Assembly: GCA_025463665.1 (NCBI GenBank)
Contig: JAODAY010000205.1
Location: 1-14,281, forward strand
DNA: 14,281 nt
Source: Microbacteriaceae bacterium
Lineage (GTDB): Bacteria; Actinomycetota; Actinomycetes; Actinomycetales; Microbacteriaceae
Reading direction: 5' to 3'
Every line of letters begins with the position of its first letter. Within the stretch, counting starts at the first letter, position 1. A program made the translations under genes and the position numbers. A model generated the notes under the pieces. That model saw only the letters and a program-made list of their open reading frames with translations. It had not been told where the DNA came from and made no database searches. Positions 1 to 6,709 of this stretch are shown in pieces.

Positions 1-339
1 GGGTGCGGCGCGCTGCACGTCATGTGGGAGGACCTCGCGGAGGTACGCACGCTCGCGGTCGCCGAGGAATGGGCGGGACGCGGCGTCGGCCGCGGCATCC
101 TCGAGAGAATCGAAGCGGATGCCGCCCAGCTCGGCCTCAGCCGACTGTTCTGTCTCACCTTCGAGGTTGCGTTCTTCGAACGAAACGGTTTCGTCGCAAT
201 CAACGAAGACGTGGTCGGCCCCGACGTGTTCGCCGAGCTCGCCCGCTCGTCGGACGAGGGTGTAGCCGAGTTCCTCGACCTATCGCGCGTGAAGCCGAAC
301 ACTCTCGGCAACACCCGCATGCTGAAGTTCCTGCACTGA
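1..339 (+). CDS. Amino-acid N-acetyltransferase (GNAT, N-acetylglutamate synthase-like), 5' truncated
   Basis: The C-terminal 112 residues of a GNAT-fold acetyltransferase; the start lies before the window and the frame is open from base 1. The visible part carries the acetyl-CoA pyrophosphate-binding loop (GRGVGRG, encoded near 76-96), preceded by the strand EVRTLAV, and ends with the FFERNGF segment typical of the last part of the fold. The run GCGALHVMWEDLAEVRTLAV closely resembles the short single-domain actinobacterial enzymes that acetylate glutamate in the first step of arginine synthesis (ArgA-like, cytosolic); that assignment comes from family knowledge. An ATG at 22 lies inside the fold and is not a plausible true start. 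The gene ends at TGA 337-339, and a 70-base gap with a small hairpin follows. Another amino-acid or small-molecule GNAT remains possible because the N-terminal half is missing. Confidence 0.8.
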   Translation, partial: GCGALHVMWEDLAEVRTLAVAEEWAGRGVGRGILERIEADAAQLGLSRLFCLTFEVAFFERNGFVAINEDVVGPDVFAELARSSDEGVAEFLDLSRVKPNTLGNTRMLKFLH

Positions 340-350
340 CGACACGCCAA

Positions 351-366
351 CACGGCACACGCCGTG
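351..366 (+). terminator. Small hairpin after the acetyltransferase gene
   Basis: CACGGC (351-356) and GCCGTG (361-366) form a 6-bp perfect stem with an ACAC loop, 12 bases after the stop codon. There is no T-run, so it could be a weak terminator or incidental. Confidence 0.3.
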
Positions 367-396
367 GCGGTTCACGGTGTAGCGGGGCAGTGGGCT

Positions 397-402
397 TACC
401 CT
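397..402 (+). promoter_or_regulatory. -10-like element, leaderless start of the membrane protein gene
   Basis: TACCCT ends 6 bases before the ATG at 409, which would put the transcription start on or next to the A of the ATG. No Shine-Dalgarno sequence precedes this start, which fits a leaderless mRNA. No good -35 is visible at 17 bases; TTCACG at 371-376 is 20 bases upstream. Confidence 0.45.
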
Positions 403-408
403 GAGGGC

Positions 409-1032
409 ATGTCGACGATCAAGAACCCCGTTGGCCCGGAGTCGCCCCAAACCTATTGGCGTCGGCGGCTCATGGTGCTGGTTGGACTGCTCGCGGTCAT
501 CATCGTGATCGCCCTCATTGTTACGCGTCCGGACGGCGGGAGTTCAGCTAACGACTCGACCGATCAGACCACCTCCGCCAATCAGGAACCTGCCGAGGAG
601 GACGACGCCGCGGAGCCGGTCGCCGGTGCCGCGTGCAGCCCCACGGTCATCGCCGTCGAGGCCGAGACGGATGCCGAAGAGTACGCGGAGGGGCAGGAAC
701 CGCTGCTGTCGCTCACCATCACCAACACGGGCTCCACCGCCTGCACCTTCGGCGTCGGAACCGACGTCCAGGAGTACAGCATCTCGAGCGGTGACGACCT
801 GATCTGGTCGTCGAAGGACTGCCAGATCGACCCGGCACCCCTCGAACAGCTGATCGAGCCCGGGGCGAGCCTGCCGACCACTCCATTCGCCTGGGACCGC
901 ACCCGCTCCGACCCGTCGACGTGTGACGCGCCGGACAGCACGCAGGTCACGGCAGGCGGCGCCACCTATCAGCTCGCGGTCGCCGTGAACGGTGTGGAGT
1001 CCGAGGCTTCCAAGAAGTTCCTCCTCAACTGA
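409..1032 (+). CDS. Membrane-anchored hypothetical protein with extracytoplasmic beta-rich domain
   Basis: A 207-residue protein. About 20 cytoplasmic residues (with WRRR just before the membrane) lead into one hydrophobic segment (about residues 23-41, rich in V, I and L). A disordered acidic Ser/Thr/Asp/Glu linker follows, then a C-terminal domain of about 135 residues. That domain has several cysteines and the pattern LSLTITNTGSTACTF, which looks like an immunoglobulin-type beta-sandwich of the sort found in BsuPI-like or DUF4232-like exported proteins. I cannot name a family with certainty. A start at 364 in the same frame is possible, but 409 is preferred because the membrane topology is cleaner and a -10-like hexamer sits directly before it. 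The next gene begins 3 bases after the stop, so the two are probably co-transcribed. No function is assigned. Confidence 0.75.
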   Translation: MSTIKNPVGPESPQTYWRRRLMVLVGLLAVIIVIALIVTRPDGGSSANDSTDQTTSANQEPAEEDDAAEPVAGAACSPTVIAVEAETDAEEYAEGQEPLLSLTITNTGSTACTFGVGTDVQEYSISSGDDLIWSSKDCQIDPAPLEQLIEPGASLPTTPFAWDRTRSDPSTCDAPDSTQVTAGGATYQLAVAVNGVESEASKKFLLN

Positions 1033-1035
1033 TCC

Positions 1036-1440
1036 ATGGCAAAAAAGACAACGTCGCGCGCACCGGAATTCCGCTCCCAGGCTCTCGAGGAGGCGCTCAA
1101 GGCGCAGGATGCCGCGGCCGTCGCCTTCGCGCTGCGCAACGACAAGGCGATCGTGCCGCTGCTGCCCGTCGAGGGGCCGCCGCAAGTGCGGGTCTTCCGC
1201 CGCGACGACGCAGACAAGTACATGCTGCTGCTGTTCTCCTCGGCATCGACATACGTGCGCATGCTCCCGAACGAGACCGGGCACCGGGTGCTCGCCTACG
1301 ACGGTCCCACGCTGCAAGAGTTTCTCGAGGCCAACATCGGAGTGCTCGAGGCGGTCTGGTTCGACGTCGCGGGTCCTCACCCCATGCAGGCCGCGCCGGA
1401 GGACGTGCTGCACGCCCTGGCACTGAGGGCCGACGAGTAG
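1036..1440 (+). CDS. SseB-like domain protein (hypothetical)
   Basis: A 134-residue soluble protein. A Lys/Arg-rich N-terminus leads into a helical stretch (ALEEALKAQDAAAVAFAL), then an alternating strand/helix region: IVPLLPVEG, VRVFRRDDADKYMLLLFSS, YVRMLPNETGHRVLAYDG, LQEFL. This order of 'value is available, is numeric, may be compared' strands resembles the SseB N-terminal domain found in many actinobacterial hypothetical proteins; the match is by pattern only. The ATG lies 3 bases after the preceding stop and has no clear Shine-Dalgarno, so translation may be coupled to the upstream membrane-protein gene. The role is unknown. The gap after it (1441-1541) contains the promoter of the next gene. 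Confidence 0.7.
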   Translation: MAKKTTSRAPEFRSQALEEALKAQDAAAVAFALRNDKAIVPLLPVEGPPQVRVFRRDDADKYMLLLFSSASTYVRMLPNETGHRVLAYDGPTLQEFLEANIGVLEAVWFDVAGPHPMQAAPEDVLHALALRADE

Positions 1441-1479
1441 CGGTCTTCTCCTGACGGCAGCCGACGCCGACAATCGTAG

Positions 1480-1508
1480 TTGCCGGGGGTTCTCCGGCTG
1501 ACTAGCGT
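1480..1508 (+). promoter_or_regulatory. Sigma-70-type promoter of the small acidic protein gene
   Basis: TTGCCG (1480-1485) and TAGCGT (1503-1508) are separated by exactly 17 bases, a good match to the housekeeping actinobacterial pattern. A strong Shine-Dalgarno (GAAGGAG, 1528-1534) follows 7 bases before the ATG at 1542, so this gene has a conventional leader. Confidence 0.55.
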
Positions 1509-1541
1509 GGTGGCATCCGAATCGAATGAAGGAGCCTCACC

Positions 1542-1742
1542 ATGAGTCACACGAGCATTCCGCCCAGCCCCGACGACGTGCCGGCAGTAGACGTGGAATC
1601 CGGGCAGGCGCACCCGCACACGAGCGGCGTCGCACAGGCCGACGCGACCGCGTCGACCGAGACCGACACGGAGTTCGGTGAGGACCCCGATGTCGAGACA
1701 CACAGTGCGGAGGGTCTCGGCGCGGTCAACCCGGGCGACTGA
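1542..1742 (+). CDS. Small acidic disordered protein (hypothetical)
   Basis: A 66-residue protein with a strong Shine-Dalgarno (GAAGGAG, 1528-1534) and its own promoter, so expression is well supported although no family is recognised. The composition is rich in Asp, Glu, Thr, Ser, Pro and Ala with no hydrophobic core, implying an intrinsically disordered cytosolic protein. The C-terminal half, with TETDTEFGEDPD, is strongly acidic. It resembles in composition the two small acidic proteins at 6153-6332 and 6706-7041, but I see no clear alignment. It stands alone between the SseB-like gene and the efflux pump. Proteins of this kind are often stress-induced in actinobacteria; here that is inference only. 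Confidence 0.65.
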   Translation: MSHTSIPPSPDDVPAVDVESGQAHPHTSGVAQADATASTETDTEFGEDPDVETHSAEGLGAVNPGD

Positions 1743-1766
1743 CATGCGCACCGCGGCGGCGGACTG

Positions 1767-1793
1767 CGCGCGCAAACCGCGCGGACATAAAAT
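1767..1793 (+). promoter_or_regulatory. Inverted repeat and -10-like element upstream of the efflux pump
   Basis: CGCGCG (1767-1772) and CGCGCG (1778-1783) form a 6-bp stem around CAAAC. TAAAAT, a good -10 hexamer, follows at 1788-1793. No recognisable -35 lies 17 bases upstream. The repeat could be an operator over the promoter or a weak terminator for the preceding small gene. Confidence 0.35.
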
Positions 1794-1852
1794 GACTAGT
1801 TCCGCCGCCCTCGGGTGAACTCCTCCCACCGGGCGTGCTCGAAAGGCGCCGC

Positions 1853-3358
1853 GTGACCAAGCACCCCCTGTCTGGCGACGGCAACCACGACACCCCAGAC
1901 GCCGGCGGGCTGAGCGCCCGGGACGCACGAAGGCGGCGACGCCTCAGCCACAGGCCGAGCGACCGCGTCATTGTGGCGACTCTCGCGGGCACGGGTCTCG
2001 TGGCGGCATTTATGCAGACCCTGGTGACGCCCATCATCGCGGATCTGCCGCGGCTGCTCGACAGCACGGCGAGTGACACCTCATGGGTGCTCACCTCCAC
2101 CCTGCTCGCGGCCGCGATCGCCACCCCGATCACCGGTCGGCTCGGCGACATGTACGGCAAACGACGCATCATGCTCGTTCTGTTGACGATCATGACTCTC
2201 GGCTCGATCGTCGCTGCACTGTCAAGCACGGTGGTTCCGATGATCGTCGGGCGGTCGCTGCAGGGAATCGGCCTCGGCGTGATTTCGCTCGGCATCAGCA
2301 TTCTGCGCGATGTCATCCATGCCAAGAATTTGGGCGGAGCGATCGCGCTCGTGAGTGCGACGCTCGGCATCGGCGGCGCGATCGGCCTGCCCGTGGCCGC
2401 GCTCATCGCCGAGAACATGTCCTGGCATTACCTGTTCTGGCTCGCGACAGCGCTGAGCGCCATCGCGAACGGCTTCGTGGCATGGATCGTGCCCGTCAGC
2501 ACGCTGCGCACTGCCGGCCGGTTCGACTTCGCCGGCGCCGTGGGTCTGGGTGTCGGGCTCATCGGCATTCTGCTCGGGGTCTCCAAGGGCGGCGAGTGGG
2601 GTTGGGCCAGCTCGGTGACCCTGTCGCTCATGATCGGCGGGCTCGTCGTGCTGCTCGCCTGGGGCTACTTCGAGTTGCGCACCCCGCACGCGCTCATCGA
2701 TCTCCGGGTGGCCGCCCGACGACCCGTGCTGCTCACCAACCTCGCCTCGATCTCCGTCGGCTTCGCGTTCTTCATCACCTCGGCCGCGCTCCCCGTGCTG
2801 CTGCAGGCGCCGACCTCGACCGGCGTCGCCTTCGGCCTGCCGCTCCTGTTGGCGAGCCTGTGCCTCATGCCCCTCGGCCTCGTGATGTTCTTCCTGTCAC
2901 CGGCCGCAGCGCGCCTGTCCGCGGCGAAGGGACCGCGCACGAGCCTCATCCTCGGTTCGAGCATCATCTGCCTCACCTTCGCCGCCGCGATCTTCCTTAC
3001 CGGCGAGGTGTGGCACATCGCGCTGGTGTCGACGCTCATCGGTGTTGGAGTGGGCTTCGCCTATGCGGCCATGCCGACGCTCATCATGAGCGCGGTGCCG
3101 CCCAGCGAGACCGCGGCGGCGAACGGGCTCAACTCGGTCATGCGCACGCTTGGCTCGACCGTCGCCGCAACTGTCGTCGGCGTCATCCTGTCGACCCAGG
3201 TCGTTGTGTCCGAGGGCATCTCCACACCGACGACGGGCGCGTTCCAGTTGAGCTTCGCGCTCGGCGCGGCGGTATCGCTCGTCGGCGTGATCATCGCCTT
3301 CTTCATTCCGCGACGCGGACGCGCCTACGACACGGCGAGCATTCCCGTGCAGTCCTAA
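1853..3358 (+). CDS. MFS transporter, DHA2-type (14-helix) drug efflux
   Basis: A 501-residue integral membrane protein with a charged cytoplasmic N-tail of about 40 residues and then roughly 14 hydrophobic helices, the layout of the DHA2 family of proton-driven multidrug exporters. Motif A of the major facilitator superfamily is clear (GRLGDMYGKRR, about residues 95-105, between helices 2 and 3), with ATPITGRLGD before it. A motif C-like GIGGAIGLPVA (about 172-182) marks an antiporter. The GTG at 1853 is preferred over the in-frame GTG at 1835 because GAAAGG (1841-1846) sits 6 bases before it. The substrate cannot be read from sequence. No TetR or MarR regulator gene is adjacent. Its TAA overlaps the stop codon of the convergent gene at 3355. 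Confidence 0.88.
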   Translation: MTKHPLSGDGNHDTPDAGGLSARDARRRRRLSHRPSDRVIVATLAGTGLVAAFMQTLVTPIIADLPRLLDSTASDTSWVLTSTLLAAAIATPITGRLGDMYGKRRIMLVLLTIMTLGSIVAALSSTVVPMIVGRSLQGIGLGVISLGISILRDVIHAKNLGGAIALVSATLGIGGAIGLPVAALIAENMSWHYLFWLATALSAIANGFVAWIVPVSTLRTAGRFDFAGAVGLGVGLIGILLGVSKGGEWGWASSVTLSLMIGGLVVLLAWGYFELRTPHALIDLRVAARRPVLLTNLASISVGFAFFITSAALPVLLQAPTSTGVAFGLPLLLASLCLMPLGLVMFFLSPAAARLSAAKGPRTSLILGSSIICLTFAAAIFLTGEVWHIALVSTLIGVGVGFAYAAMPTLIMSAVPPSETAAANGLNSVMRTLGSTVAATVVGVILSTQVVVSEGISTPTTGAFQLSFALGAAVSLVGVIIAFFIPRRGRAYDTASIPVQS

Positions 3359-3564
3359 GCAGTGGCGTCGGCGAGGGCCTTCTCGAACTCGGAGTCGTCG
3401 AGCTCGATGCCCGCGTCGCTGAGGCGCTGCTGGAGGAGAAGGCGGATGTCTCCTTCGTTGCCGAGGGTGATGTCGCCCTTCACCTGACCGATAATTCCGG
3501 CTAGCTTCTCCGCGTCCGTCGCGTGGTTGCCGCCTTGCATGGGTTCGTTTTGTGTGTCGGTCAT
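3355..3564 (-). CDS. Small conserved-looking hypothetical protein
   Basis: A 69-residue protein starting MTDTQNEPMQGG. A flexible N-terminus leads into two probable helices (DAEKLAGIIGQVKGD and EGDIRLLLQQRLSDAGIELDDSEFEKALAD), ending in an acidic tail. The heptad-like LLLQQRL and the clean amphipathic helices suggest a folded small helical protein. I do not recognise the family. In-frame ATGs at 3579 and 3603 are alternatives, but 3564 gives the most natural N-terminus and lies 37 bases from the divergent pabC start. No convincing Shine-Dalgarno is seen. Its stop codon (CTA on the plus strand, 3355-3357) overlaps the TAA of the efflux-pump gene. Position beside pabC does not by itself imply a folate role. 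Confidence 0.65.
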   Translation of the reverse strand: MTDTQNEPMQGGNHATDAEKLAGIIGQVKGDITLGNEGDIRLLLQQRLSDAGIELDDSEFEKALADATA

Positions 3565-3588
3565 GCTCAATGCTTGCATCGCAACCGG

Positions 3589-3594
3589 CACAAT
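3589..3594 (+). promoter_or_regulatory. -10-like element, leaderless start of pabC
   Basis: CACAAT ends 7 bases before the ATG at 3602. GGAA at 3595-3598 is only 3 bases from that ATG, too close to act as a Shine-Dalgarno. The start is therefore best explained as leaderless. No good -35 is visible 17 bases upstream. Confidence 0.4.
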
Positions 3595-3601
3595 GGAACG
3601 C

Positions 3602-4492
3602 ATGCCACGCTACGCGCTCGCGATTCTCAATCAACCCTCAGCCGAGGCCGCTCCGCACCTGCAGGGAGCGGCCGCCTTCGCCTTCGCCGATCCGGCGGAA
3701 CCCCATCTCAGCGTGCTCGACCTCGGCGCCACGCGTGGCGACGGCATCTTCGAGTCGATCAGCGTCGGCGATGGGCGCGCACAGGCGCTCGAGCACCATC
3801 TGCGACGCTTCGCCGGATCGGCTGCCAAGCTCGACCTGCCGGCCCCCGACCTCGACGCCTGGCGCGCCGCGATCCTCGCGGTCATTGACGCGCTCGACCC
3901 CGTTGAGGAGTCCTGGGTCAAGGCCGTGCTCACCCGAGGCATCGAAGGCGACGGCCGGCCGACCGGCTGGGTGTACGCTTCGCACTCTGCCGACAACACC
4001 GCGCCGCGCACCACCGGCGTGCGCGTCGTGATGCTCGACCGCGGGTTCCGCCACGACGTGGAGCTGACCTCCCCGTGGCTTCTCGCCGGAGCGAAGACCC
4101 TGAGCTACGCTGTCAACCGCGCGGCGATCCGCGAGGCGCACAGGCGCGACGCCGACGACGTGATCTTCGTCTCGAGCGACGGCTTCGTGCTTGAGGGCCC
4201 AACCTCGAGCGTCGTCTTTCGCCGCGGCGACACCGTCTACACGCCCGGCACCGGCCTCGGCATTCTCGAGGGCACGACCCAGGCCAACGTCTTCCGCTAC
4301 GCCGAATCGCTGGGCCTCGCGACGGGCTTCGAGCTGCTCAGGCCGGCCGAGTTGCAGCAGGCGGATGCCGCGTGGCTCGTGTCGAGCGTGCGCCTCGCCG
4401 CCCCCGTGCGCGAACTCGACGGCGTGCCGTTCAGCGTCGATCACGAGTTCACCGCCGGGCTCAACGCGCACCTGCTCGCACTGCGGGACTGA
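3602..4492 (+). CDS. pabC: Aminodeoxychorismate lyase (class IV PLP enzyme)
   Basis: A 296-residue pyridoxal-phosphate enzyme of fold type IV, cytosolic. Members of this group release pyruvate from 4-amino-4-deoxychorismate to give p-aminobenzoate for folate synthesis. The PLP-binding lysine is K165 in the signature LLAGAKTLSYAVNR. E198, in SSDGFVLEGPTSS, is the conserved glutamate near the pyridine nitrogen. The phosphate-binding TGLGILEGTTQ follows at about 217-227. RGDGIFES near residues 45-52 is the usual N-terminal substrate-side motif. The ATG at 3602 is preferred over 3527 and 3593 because the family begins near this point and a -10-like hexamer lies directly before it. D-amino-acid and branched-chain aminotransferases share the fold and cannot be fully excluded. 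No pabA or pabB gene is visible nearby. Confidence 0.82.
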   Translation: MPRYALAILNQPSAEAAPHLQGAAAFAFADPAEPHLSVLDLGATRGDGIFESISVGDGRAQALEHHLRRFAGSAAKLDLPAPDLDAWRAAILAVIDALDPVEESWVKAVLTRGIEGDGRPTGWVYASHSADNTAPRTTGVRVVMLDRGFRHDVELTSPWLLAGAKTLSYAVNRAAIREAHRRDADDVIFVSSDGFVLEGPTSSVVFRRGDTVYTPGTGLGILEGTTQANVFRYAESLGLATGFELLRPAELQQADAAWLVSSVRLAAPVRELDGVPFSVDHEFTAGLNAHLLALRD

Positions 4493-4579
4493 CCCCGGCC
4501 CCAGGAGCCGGACTTAGCAAATCGGATGGTGGGGCGATAGGGGGTGGCACAACCTCCGAGGCGGGTGTGTGATTGCTCA

Positions 4580-4972
4580 ATGACTGGCATAGCCGAACAC
4601 ACGACCGCACTTTCTTCACGGCAGCGAGCAAAGTTGCGCGCCCGGCTGATCGACGACCGGGAGGCCACCGCGCATCTCGTGGCCAGGCTGGTCTCAGACA
4701 TCGATTCCTTCCAGGGTTCGCGAATGGACGCTCCGGCCGATGACGAGCACGACCCGGAGGGGCCGACGCTTGCGTTCGAGAGGTCGCAGTCGCAGGCCAT
4801 TCTGGGGCAGACGCGCACGCATCTCGCCCAGATCGAGAGTGCTCTGGGTCGCATCGACCAGGGCAGCTACGGCACCTGCGTGACGTGCCATCAGTCGATA
4901 CCGGTCGCGAGGCTCGAGGCGCGGCCCTATTCCACGCAGTGCGTGACGTGCGCCGGAAAGGCTCGCGCGTGA
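4580..4972 (+). CDS. DksA/TraR-type C4 zinc-finger protein
   Basis: A 130-residue protein. A helical N-terminal region (about 10-95, with Arg/Glu/Gln-rich amphipathic stretches, probably a coiled coil) is followed by a C-terminal four-cysteine zinc finger: C100-x2-C103 and C121-x2-C124, in the context YGTCVTC and STQCVTC. YGTC near the end of a helix followed by I-P-x-x-R-L-E-A-x-P is the hallmark of the DksA/TraR family, whose members act at the RNA polymerase secondary channel in proteobacteria; in actinobacteria their role is less clear. The ATG at 4580 is chosen because the upstream GTG at 4544 would add residues unlike the family. No Shine-Dalgarno is close; TGTGAT (4568-4573) 6 bases before the ATG hints at another leaderless start. 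The stop overlaps the next start (GTGA). Confidence 0.82.
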   Translation: MTGIAEHTTALSSRQRAKLRARLIDDREATAHLVARLVSDIDSFQGSRMDAPADDEHDPEGPTLAFERSQSQAILGQTRTHLAQIESALGRIDQGSYGTCVTCHQSIPVARLEARPYSTQCVTCAGKARA

Positions 4973-6156
4973 AGGCGGTCACCTGGCAGGGCAAGCGCCA
5001 GATCAGTGTCGATGAGGTGCCTGACCCCCAGATCATCGACGCGACCGACGCGATCGTGCGGATCACCTCGACCGCCATCTGCGGGTCCGACCTCCACCTG
5101 TACGAGGTGTTCGGACCGTTCCTCGACAAGGGTGACATCCTCGGGCACGAGTCGATGGGCATCATCGAGGCCGTCGGCGACCAGGTCACCAGGCTCAAGG
5201 TGGGCGATCGCGTCGTCGTGCCGTTCACCATCTCGTGCGGCGAGTGCTTCATGTGCCGACGCGGCCTGCAGAGCCAGTGTGAGACCACTCAGAACCGTGA
5301 TCAGGGCACAGGGGCTGCGCTCTACGGCTACACCAAGCTCTATGGTCAAATCCCTGGCGGGCAGGCCGAGTACCTGCGCGTTCCGCTCGCCGACTACAAC
5401 ATGGTCGTCGTGCGCGACGACCTCCCCGACGAGCGCTACCTGTTCCTCAGCGACATCCTGCCCACCGCCTGGCAGGGCGTGAAGTACGCCGATGTTCCCG
5501 AGGGTGGCACGCTCGCCGTCATGGGCCTCGGTCCGGTCGGACAGTTCGTGAGCCGCATCGGTCGGCACCTCGGCTACGAGGTCATCGCCGTCGACCCGGT
5601 GCCCGAGCGCAGGAGGATGGCAGAACGTCACGGCGTCGAGACGTGGGACCTCAACGACGAGACCGTCGCCGCGTTGCGCAAGCGCACGATGGGCCGTGGC
5701 CCCGACTCGGTCGTCGACGCTGTCGGCCTCGAGGCGCACGGCAGCCCGGGCGGTGCGTTCGCGCAGGCGGCGGTCGGGCTGCTGCCCGACGTGATCGCGC
5801 GCAAGGCCATGACAACAGCGGGCATCGACCGGCTCGCCGCATTGCACGCCTCACTCGACCTCGTGCGCCGCGGTGGAACGGTGTCGCTCAGCGGGGTGTA
5901 TGCGGGCGAGGCAGACCCCATGCCGATGAACTCCATGTTCGACAAGCAGGTCTCTCTGCGCATGGGCCAGTGCAACGTGAAGAACTGGGTCGACGACCTG
6001 CTGCCGCTCGTCGAGGACCCGGCCGACCCGCTCGGTGTCACCGATCTGGTAACCCACCGGGTGCCGCTGGAACAGGCCCCAGAGATGTACGAGACTTTTC
6101 AGAAGAAGGAAGATGGCTGCATCAAAGTGGTGCTCAAGCCGAGGGGAGAGTTGTGA
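4969..6156 (+). CDS. Zinc-dependent alcohol dehydrogenase (formaldehyde/threonine dehydrogenase-like, MDR family)
   Basis: A 395-residue cytosolic oxidoreductase of the medium-chain dehydrogenase family. Catalytic-zinc residues are C38 (AICGSDLHLY) and H60-E61 (ILGHES). The structural zinc site is C90, C93, C96 and C104, complete with the usual spacing. The NAD(P)-binding loop is GLGPVG at 186-191, after a beta strand TLAVM, and VDPVPERRRMA looks like the start of the cofactor-selecting region. The long insert around 110-135 and FGPFLDKGDI resemble the formaldehyde dehydrogenase-like subgroup, but the substrate cannot be fixed. Start: GTG 4969, because GGAAAGG (4955-4961) lies 7 bases upstream and it overlaps the preceding stop as GTGA; a GTG-like start at 4885 would run through the zinc-finger gene. 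The downstream gene also overlaps by GTGA, so this is mid-operon. Confidence 0.88.
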   Translation: MKAVTWQGKRQISVDEVPDPQIIDATDAIVRITSTAICGSDLHLYEVFGPFLDKGDILGHESMGIIEAVGDQVTRLKVGDRVVVPFTISCGECFMCRRGLQSQCETTQNRDQGTGAALYGYTKLYGQIPGGQAEYLRVPLADYNMVVVRDDLPDERYLFLSDILPTAWQGVKYADVPEGGTLAVMGLGPVGQFVSRIGRHLGYEVIAVDPVPERRRMAERHGVETWDLNDETVAALRKRTMGRGPDSVVDAVGLEAHGSPGGAFAQAAVGLLPDVIARKAMTTAGIDRLAALHASLDLVRRGGTVSLSGVYAGEADPMPMNSMFDKQVSLRMGQCNVKNWVDDLLPLVEDPADPLGVTDLVTHRVPLEQAPEMYETFQKKEDGCIKVVLKPRGEL

Positions 6157-6332
6157 GCGACAAGACGCAGGACCCGTACCAGGACGGCACAGTGCCCGAA
6201 GACGCGGACTTCCAGCCCGATGGCAGCGACGTGGCGTCGGCACTTCCCGGGGGGAGCAGGCTCGACGAGGGCGAAGACGACCCGGGCCTCGACGCCGACG
6301 ACATTAGACCGAGCAGCGGCACCGCGCCGTGA
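6153..6332 (+). CDS. Very small acidic disordered protein
   Basis: A 59-residue protein too short to stand out by length but well supported by signals. Its GTG start overlaps the stop of the dehydrogenase gene (GTGA, 6153-6156), with GAGGGGAG at 6141-6148 as Shine-Dalgarno. It is rich in Asp, Glu, Pro, Gly and Ser, has no hydrophobic core, and contains GEDDPGLDADD; it should be intrinsically disordered and strongly acidic. No family is recognised. The 44-base gap to the next gene contains its own Shine-Dalgarno. Translational coupling to a dehydrogenase suggests that both are made together. Confidence 0.65.
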   Translation: MSDKTQDPYQDGTVPEDADFQPDGSDVASALPGGSRLDEGEDDPGLDADDIRPSSGTAP

Positions 6333-6376
6333 CCGGCGTGCGTTTACTCGACCGTATCTGACACAAGGAGCACGTA

Positions 6377-6709
6377 ATGGCAAGAGGATGGATCGCCCTC
6401 GGCTTCGCCGCGGGTTACGTAGTAGGTACTGCTGCGGGACGCAAGCAGTTCGAGCGCATCAAGTCGGCGGCGACCGATGTGTGGAATCGCCCGGAGGTGC
6501 AGAAGACGGTCAAACGTGCCGACGGCTTCGTCGCCGCTAAGGCCCCGGCCGCGCACGACGTGGGAGCCGCGCTCGTCGACAGCATGAACGAGGCGCCGTC
6601 GAGTTCGGGCCATTCCGCGTCGGACGCGACTGCGCCCGCCGACTCCTCGGAGGGCCTCGCCCCCTCGTCCGACGAAGACAAGCCGGTCATTCCCGGGGCG
6701 ACCTCGTGA
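6377..6709 (+). CDS. YtxH-like membrane-associated protein
   Basis: A 110-residue protein. The N-terminal hydrophobic glycine/alanine segment (about residues 4-21, GWIALGFAAGYVVGTAAG) is followed by the charged GRKQFERIKSAATDVWNRPEVQKTV. This is the typical YtxH-like pattern of a glycine-zipper membrane segment then a helix. The remaining C-terminal half is Ser/Ala/Asp/Glu-rich and disordered. A clear Shine-Dalgarno (AAGGAG, 6365-6370) lies 6 bases before the ATG. Members are often stress-induced in Gram-positives, but their function is not settled. Its TGA overlaps the next start as GTGA. Partner genes at 6153 and 6706 are both small and acidic. Confidence 0.75.
   Translation: MARGWIALGFAAGYVVGTAAGRKQFERIKSAATDVWNRPEVQKTVKRADGFVAAKAPAAHDVGAALVDSMNEAPSSSGHSASDATAPADSSEGLAPSSDEDKPVIPGATS

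Noticed and set aside
544..1473. A 309-residue minus-strand frame
   Set aside because: It is antisense to two supported genes, with no domain motif and no start signals.
2083..3504. A 473-residue plus-strand frame within the efflux-pump gene
   Set aside because: Arg/His/Ala-rich composition and no hydrophobic segments; a +1 shadow of the transporter.
4496..4512. A hairpin after pabC (CCGGC/GCCGG) as a terminator
   Set aside because: Only 5 bp with a 7-base loop and no T-run; too weak to call in DNA of this base composition.
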